Source of the DNA: CAZPLZ01 sp964587525
Lineage (GTDB): Bacteria; Oederibacteriota; CAKKQC01
DNA length: 11,435 bases
Assembly (NCBI GenBank): GCA_964587525.1
Contig: CAZPLZ010000106.1
Location: forward strand, 1-11,435
Direction: 5' to 3'
In this document: piece after piece, positions 7,974 to 11,435 of the stretch
Layout of the letters: the number at the start of each line of letters is the position of its first letter
Numbering within the stretch: the stretch's first letter is position 1
Notes under the pieces: model-generated
Seen by the model: the letters and a program-made list of their open reading frames with translations, nothing else
Databases searched by the model: none
What the model was told of the DNA's origin: nothing
Program-made: the position numbers and the translations under genes

Positions 7974-9377
7974 ATGAAGCAGCCGCTGACGCTCACGTGG
8001 CCTGACAAAGATCGCGTGCTCCTGCGAGTAGACACTGACGGGCAGCCGGTGTGGGGCGACATGGCAGAGCTGGTTCCGCGGCCGCTGATTATTCTGCAAA
8101 CCGTCCCCCCTCACCCTACCCGGGCTCGAGGACTCGCCCCGCAGACGACCTCCCCCCCAAGGGGGGGAGAGGAAATTGATCAGAATGGCGCTGGGGCCGA
8201 GGATAACTTGCTGATTCAAGGCGATAATCTGATTGCGCTGAAATCCCTGGAAGAGCGGTTTGCGGAAAAGATTCAGTGCGTGTACATCGACCCTCCGTTC
8301 AACACCAGGAATGCTTTTGTGCACTATCCCGACGACCTTGAGGACATGCTCTGGTTGTCCATGATGAGGCCAAGGTTGGCGTTACTCAAAACGCTGCTCA
8401 AGCCGGACGGCCTCATCGTTTCGCACATCGATCACCGGGAGCTGGCCCAGCTCAAGCTGCTCATGGACGAAATCTTCGGCAAGGAGAATTTCGTCTCACT
8501 CGTGACGGTGAAAGTCAAGGACCCTGCAGGCGTGGGTCAGCAGAGCCTCGTGTTCGACGTGTGCGAGTATCTGCTCATTTACGCGCGGAACCTCTCCCAA
8601 CTCCGCCTCCGTCACCCATTCCGCGCCAGCTTGGCGCTGCCGCTCACAGGTCCCGTCAAGGGCTACAACAAAGCCATGGTGGATTTTGGCGAGCCGCACC
8701 TCGTGACCGTGCTGAACCGCCGCAGGATGGGCGAGATCAAAATCTACCGGTGCCCAGGATACAAGATCAAACGGTTTGGCAAACGGGACTCATGGGAAGA
8801 CTACCTCCTGCACTTTGACCGGATCTTCGCGGATTACAACCCAAGCGGCGGCACCATCCTAAAAATCAGGGACGAAATCCCGCCGATCACCCTCTCCTAT
8901 ATGGAATACACCCCAAGCAAAGGGAAGGATGCCGGCAAGCTTTCCCGGGTCTATTTCCTCAACCGGCGCATCCTGGCCTGGCTGAAGGACATCGCCGATC
9001 TGGATGGAGGGAGCCGGATCATGAAGCGCACCAAGCTCACCAACATCTGGGAAATCTCCAACGCGCAGTTGTCCACGGAAGGCGGGGTGGAATTCAGGCA
9101 GGGGAAAAAACCCGAGGCACTCATCTCTAGGATTCTCTCGCTCGCCACTGCGCCAGGCGACTGGATCCTCGACTCGTTTTTGGGGAGCGGAACGACAGCC
9201 GCAGTGGCGCACAAGATGGGCCGCAGATGGATCGGGATCGAGAGCGGGACGCACGCGCAAACGCACTGCCTGCCGCGGCTCAAGCGCGTGGTGAGCGGGG
9301 CTGACCAGACTGGCATCAGCAAGCAGGTCTGTTGGAAAGGCGGTGGCTCGTTTCGCTATTGCACCTTGGAGGAGTAA
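7974..9377 (+). CDS. Site-specific DNA adenine methyltransferase, beta class (type III Mod-like)
   Basis: A 467-residue methyltransferase that would transfer a methyl group from S-adenosylmethionine to the N6 of adenine in DNA. The catalytic motif IV is DPPFN (106-110), and motif I follows much later as DSFLGSG (400-406). This order defines the beta class, which includes type III Mod proteins and many orphan enzymes. Other family marks are DNLLIQGDNLIALKSL (77-92), LWLSMMRPRL (126-135), QGKKPEALISRIL (376-388) and the tail HAQTHCLPRLKRVV (427-440). The middle part (about 180-375) should hold target recognition. Residues 44-67 are Pro/Arg/Gly-rich and are encoded by a palindromic repeat, which looks like an in-frame insertion. 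No restriction subunit lies next to it: the following gene is an opposing cytochrome. The C-terminus ends soon after the conserved WKGGGSFR. The ATG at 7974 is the only usable start and has a weak ribosome site. Confidence 0.88.
   Translation: MKQPLTLTWPDKDRVLLRVDTDGQPVWGDMAELVPRPLIILQTVPPHPTRARGLAPQTTSPPRGGEEIDQNGAGAEDNLLIQGDNLIALKSLEERFAEKIQCVYIDPPFNTRNAFVHYPDDLEDMLWLSMMRPRLALLKTLLKPDGLIVSHIDHRELAQLKLLMDEIFGKENFVSLVTVKVKDPAGVGQQSLVFDVCEYLLIYARNLSQLRLRHPFRASLALPLTGPVKGYNKAMVDFGEPHLVTVLNRRRMGEIKIYRCPGYKIKRFGKRDSWEDYLLHFDRIFADYNPSGGTILKIRDEIPPITLSYMEYTPSKGKDAGKLSRVYFLNRRILAWLKDIADLDGGSRIMKRTKLTNIWEISNAQLSTEGGVEFRQGKKPEALISRILSLATAPGDWILDSFLGSGTTAAVAHKMGRRWIGIESGTHAQTHCLPRLKRVVSGADQTGISKQVCWKGGGSFRYCTLEE
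8105..8172. repeat. C/G-rich palindromic repeat inside the methyltransferase gene (short copy)
   Basis: The 68-bp stretch opens with CCCCCCTCACCCT (8105-8117) and closes with GGGGGAGAGG (8163-8172). Both ends are shared exactly with the longer copy at 10144-10284. Near its end, seven C (8152-8158) face seven G (8161-8167), extended by two more pairs. The repeat is read through in frame by the methyltransferase and encodes residues 44-67, low-complexity sequence unlike the rest of the protein. It resembles REP-type elements by structure. Confidence 0.65.
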
Positions 9378-9392
9378 AAACAGTCAGTGTTT
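9378..9392. terminator. Possible weak bidirectional hairpin between convergent genes
   Basis: AAACA and TGTTT pair around a 5-base loop in the 19-bp gap between the methyltransferase stop and the cytochrome stop. On the minus strand the right half runs into UUUUUA, which would suit termination of the cytochrome transcript. The stem is short and AT-rich, so support is weak. Confidence 0.25.
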
Positions 9393-9396
9393 AAGG

Positions 9397-10098
9397 TTAC
9401 CACTCCTCTTCGTCGCCTGCCTCCTTGACCGCCTCAAAGGTGGCGAGATATTCCGCAAGGGCTTTGAGCTCGTCCGGGAGCAGCACTTTGCCCCACTGTG
9501 GCATCTCAATCATTGGCCCGGGTTTGGATGGATCCTCCGCTCCCGGGACACTGCCCATTCTGATCTTATCGATGAGCTCCTCCATGTTATAGAGTTCTGA
9601 CACACCTCTCAAAGAAGGGATCAAGCCGCCAGCCACGTTATTGTTTGGATTCCCGCCGACCCCGCCGATGCCATGGCAGCCTATACAGCCGACTTTCTCG
9701 AAAATCACCTCACCTTTTTTCACAAGATCGCCCTGCAACTCAGGATGCTCCCACGGCTTTCCCGATTTTTCGAACGCCTGCCCCTGCTGGGCCACGAGAT
9801 AGGCAATCAAGTCTTTGCGGATATTCGGTCGCAAGTTGAGGTTGGGCATCACGGTGTTTTTCTTCCAGGCGTGCGGGTTCTTCAGCCAGGTGTCCATCCA
9901 TTCGGCGGTTTTCCGGAACCCGATATAGGTCAGGTTGGGGCCATAATTGCCGCCCTCCTCGCCGATACTGTGGCAGCGGTCACACGCGAAGGTGGTGAAA
10001 AACGCCCTGCCCCGGGCGACAGGATCGGAGCTCTGGCACGCCATGAGGGTGCCCGTCCCGATGATCAGGACCAACCAACCAGCCACCTGCATTCTCAT
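9397..10098 (-). CDS. Diheme cytochrome c lipoprotein
   Basis: A 233-residue periplasmic electron carrier. It starts with a short lipoprotein signal (hydrophobic 5-20, lipobox LMA-Cys21), so the mature protein should be lipid-anchored facing the periplasm. Two haem c sites are present: CDRCH (39-43) and CIGCH (138-142). Likely axial methionines are Met84 (NTVMPNL) and Met199 (IEMPQWG), giving two mono-haem cytochrome c domains joined by a linker around 105-125. The C-terminal end is acidic (DEEEW). The gene is divergent from coxB/coxA, so it most plausibly delivers electrons to the CuA site of that oxidase; this is inferred from position. The ATG at 10098 is only 11 bases from a promoter-like -10 element. 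An alternative ATG is at 10092. Neither has a Shine-Dalgarno sequence. Confidence 0.92.
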   Translation of the reverse strand: MRMQVAGWLVLIIGTGTLMACQSSDPVARGRAFFTTFACDRCHSIGEEGGNYGPNLTYIGFRKTAEWMDTWLKNPHAWKKNTVMPNLNLRPNIRKDLIAYLVAQQGQAFEKSGKPWEHPELQGDLVKKGEVIFEKVGCIGCHGIGGVGGNPNNNVAGGLIPSLRGVSELYNMEELIDKIRMGSVPGAEDPSKPGPMIEMPQWGKVLLPDELKALAEYLATFEAVKEAGDEEEW

Positions 10099-10109
10099 AA
10101 AACAGCGCT

Positions 10110-10139
10110 ATCGTAATCTTAAGCCCTCCAGCTTGTCAA
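10110..10139 (-). promoter_or_regulatory. Candidate promoter of the cytochrome c gene
   Basis: On the minus strand a perfect -35 box, TTGACA (10139-10134), is followed after 18 bp by TACGAT (10115-10110), which matches four of six -10 positions including the key ones. Transcription would start near 10103, only about 5 bases before the ATG at 10098, so the mRNA would be nearly leaderless. There is no ribosome site between. The match is by eye. Confidence 0.5.
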
Positions 10140-10143
10140 TCAG

Positions 10144-10284
10144 CCCCCCTCACCCTTTCCAGCCTTTGGGGCCAACAGCCTTTGGCGCTTCCTCGCCCCT
10201 TCGGGGCTCCTCAGCGCACAAAGGCGTTCGCACCCTCGTCGCCTTCGGCGACGCTCACCCCTCTCCCCCCAGTGGGGGAGAGGG
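10144..10284. repeat. Composite palindromic repeat with three hairpins (long copy)
   Basis: This 141-bp element fills most of the gap between the divergent cytochrome c and coxB genes. It opens with CCCCCCTCACCCT (10144-10156) and ends with GGGGGAGAGGG (10274-10284), the same ends as the copy at 8105-8172. Three hairpins follow one another. The first is a 12-bp stem with one bulged A (10178-10189 with 10213-10225) enclosing a symmetric TCCTC/TCCTC internal loop and a GCCCC-TTC-GGGGC tip. The second is CGTCGCC-TTC-GGCGACG (10237-10253). The third is an 11-bp stem, CCCTCTCCCCC with its complement (10259-10269, 10274-10284). A 9-bp direct repeat, AGCCTTTGG, occurs at 10161 and 10177. It looks like a REP/BIME-type element lying between the two promoters. 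Confidence 0.75.
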
Positions 10285-10356
10285 AATTTTGGGTTTCACT
10301 CCGCACGCGATGGACCTCCAACTAACGAGGGAAGAAGGAATGGCTGGCGCGTTGTC

Positions 10357-10386
10357 TTGAGAGTAGCGTCAGGCATTTGATACAAT
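10357..10386 (+). promoter_or_regulatory. Candidate extended -10 promoter of coxBA
   Basis: TTGAGA (10357-10362) is followed after 18 bp by TACAAT (10381-10386), with an extended -10 TG at 10378-10379. Transcription would begin about 7 bases after the -10 box, at or within a base or two of the ATG at 10394. This predicts a leaderless coxB mRNA, and no Shine-Dalgarno sequence is present to contradict it. Confidence 0.55.
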
Positions 10387-10393
10387 TCAGGCC

Positions 10394-11128
10394 ATGGGTT
10401 TCAACTGGGGACTGCCCGAGCAGGCTTCTGCGGAAGCCCCCGCCATTGATCTGGGCATCTCGGTCATCCACTGGGCCATGGTGATCATGTTCATCGTGTG
10501 GGGCGGGTACTTTGTTTACTGTTTGATCGCCTACCGCCAGCGCCCCGGGCAGCGGGCGGTTTACGCGGAGCCCAGCCACACCACGACAATAGTTCCTGAA
10601 GTTCTGGTGATTATTTTCGAGATCGTTCTACTCGCCGCCTACGCCATACCCAAGTGGAACGAGATGAAACTTAATCCCCCGAAGGAATCAGAGGCGACGG
10701 TCGTCCGGATTGTGGCCGAACAGTTCGCCTGGAATGTCCACTATCCGGGGGAAGACGGGAAATTCGGCAAGACCGATCTCTCGCACATCAATATGAACAA
10801 CCCGGTCGGGCTGGACCATGAAGACCCCGCGGCTGCCGACGATGTCATCCTGGCGAACGAAATGTATGTGCCGCTCGGCAAGAAAGTGCTGATGTATCTC
10901 TCCTCCAAAGACGTGATTCATGACTTCTTTGTGCCGGAATTCAGGGTCAAGCAGGACATTGTGCCCGGATTGCGCATTCCGCTCTGGTTTGAGCCGACGA
11001 AACTCGGCCAATACGAGTTTGTCTGCGCGCAACTGTGCGGAATCGCCCACTACTCCATGCACGGTGATTTCTACGTCATGCAACCGGACGCATACGCTGC
11101 TTGGCTGAAGAACCAGGCTGAATCGTGA
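10394..11128 (+). CDS. coxB: Cytochrome c oxidase subunit II (CuA subunit)
   Basis: A 244-residue subunit II of a haem-copper oxidase. It accepts electrons from cytochrome c at the periplasmic CuA centre and passes them to subunit I. Two membrane helices are visible, about 21-47 and 65-86. A periplasmic cupredoxin domain follows, with the aromatic electron-entry strand AEQFAWNVHYPG (108-119). The CuA ligands are His176 (DVIHDF), Cys211, Cys215, His219 and Met222. The position that is often Glu (backbone ligand) is Gln213, in CAQLCG. There is no cleavable signal peptide before the first helix and no attached haem c domain; the separate diheme lipoprotein next door may fill that role. The stop overlaps the GTG start of coxA by 4 bp. 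The start is the only one before the first helix and appears leaderless. Confidence 0.95.
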   Translation: MGFNWGLPEQASAEAPAIDLGISVIHWAMVIMFIVWGGYFVYCLIAYRQRPGQRAVYAEPSHTTTIVPEVLVIIFEIVLLAAYAIPKWNEMKLNPPKESEATVVRIVAEQFAWNVHYPGEDGKFGKTDLSHINMNNPVGLDHEDPAAADDVILANEMYVPLGKKVLMYLSSKDVIHDFFVPEFRVKQDIVPGLRIPLWFEPTKLGQYEFVCAQLCGIAHYSMHGDFYVMQPDAYAAWLKNQAES

Positions 11129-11435
11129 CCCCCCAGGAGCAGCAGGCAGCCCAAGCCATCGCGGCGCAGGTGGCGCATGCCGAGCATGCCCATCAGGAAC
11201 CCAGCTTCATTTGGAAATATGTCTTTTCGACCGACCATAAGATGATCGGTCTGCAGTACCTGTTCACCTCACTGATATTTCTCCTCATCGGTTTCGGCAT
11301 GGCGCTGCTGATCCGGACCCAACTTGCCTGGCCCGGCCAGCCCATTCCGGTCATCGGGGCCCTGCTCCCGCAATTCCTGGCGCCCGGCGGAATCATTTTG
11401 TTGGAGTTCTACAACCAGCTCGGGGCCATGCATGA
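11125..11435 (+). CDS. coxA: Cytochrome c oxidase subunit I (5' part, cut by window end)
   Basis: The first 103 codons of the catalytic subunit of a proton-pumping haem-copper oxidase, which reduces oxygen to water in the inner membrane. The frame starts at a GTG that overlaps the coxB stop (GTGA), so it is translationally coupled. It remains open to the right edge. After a 30-residue Ala/Gln/His-rich N-terminal tail comes the family signature FIWKYVFSTDHKMIGLQYL (30-48). The first membrane helix is about 44-65. The last visible residues, LGAMH, are where the family places the haem a ligand histidine at the start of helix II. The haem-copper centre and proton channels lie outside the window. 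The tail before the signature shows no signal peptide. Confidence 0.93.
   Translation, partial: MTPQEQQAAQAIAAQVAHAEHAHQEPSFIWKYVFSTDHKMIGLQYLFTSLIFLLIGFGMALLIRTQLAWPGQPIPVIGALLPQFLAPGGIILLEFYNQLGAMH

Noticed and set aside
7908..8324. Minus-strand frame covering the intergenic gap and the start of the methyltransferase
   Set aside because: It crosses the palindromic repeat and the methyltransferase motif region, and its protein has no family features.
7974..9377. Complete type III restriction-modification or phage defence locus
   Set aside because: Only the methyltransferase is present; no helicase-nuclease, specificity or other defence gene is adjacent.
10141..10290. CRISPR array or tandem repeat
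   Set aside because: The units are different hairpins, not evenly spaced identical repeats with spacers.
10259..10290. Intrinsic terminator (11-bp GC stem followed by AATTTT)
   Set aside because: It lies between two divergent genes with no transcript expected to end there, and the same end sequences recur in the methyltransferase gene, so it is better explained as part of a repeat element.
1..11435. tRNA, rRNA, transposase, integrase or phage genes
   Set aside because: Nothing with the structure or motifs of these was seen on either strand.

Overview
The window is about 11.4 kb of GC-rich, densely packed bacterial chromosome. It carries eight complete protein genes, two genes cut by the window edges, and one gene remnant. 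There are no rRNA, tRNA, CRISPR, transposase or phage genes. The gene mix is: c-type cytochrome lipoprotein with cytochrome oxidase subunits, glutathione-independent formaldehyde dehydrogenase, and a secreted beta-propeller protein with an FlgD-like C-terminal domain. With the C-rich palindromic repeats, it would suit an aerobic or microaerophilic environmental lineage such as Nitrospirota or Methylomirabilota. That placement is a guess, because no phylogenetic marker is present.

Left block (1-4144), oxidoreductases. A Gfo/Idh/MocA dehydrogenase (minus strand, running off the left edge) is divergent from a second, different Gfo/Idh/MocA gene. The second gene overlaps an aldo/keto reductase by 4 bp, so those two look like one translationally coupled unit acting on sugars or other carbonyls. 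Facing them is a close FdhA-type formaldehyde dehydrogenase whose stop codon interlocks with that of the reductase.

Middle block (4234-7911), minus strand. A C-terminal fragment of mobA survives at 4234-4503. Upstream of it lies a two-gene secreted unit: a small basic signal-peptide protein directly abutting a 974-residue exported protein with about thirteen propeller-type (SBBP) repeats and an FlgD-like Ig domain.

Right block (7974-11435). An orphan beta-class DNA adenine methyltransferase contains a C/G-rich palindromic repeat read through in frame. It converges on a diheme cytochrome c lipoprotein gene. That gene is divergent from coxB and coxA (the latter cut by the right edge), which form a terminal oxidase module with the cytochrome as plausible electron donor. 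The 295-bp gap between them is the largest non-coding stretch. It holds a three-hairpin relative of the methyltransferase repeat, flanked by two outward promoter-like sequences placed so close to the start codons that both transcripts would have almost no leader.

No clearly new multi-gene system is visible. The most notable points are the shared repeat family (one copy inside a gene), the apparent leaderless cox promoters, the Gfo/Idh/MocA protein with a substituted active-site Asp, and the secreted propeller pair.
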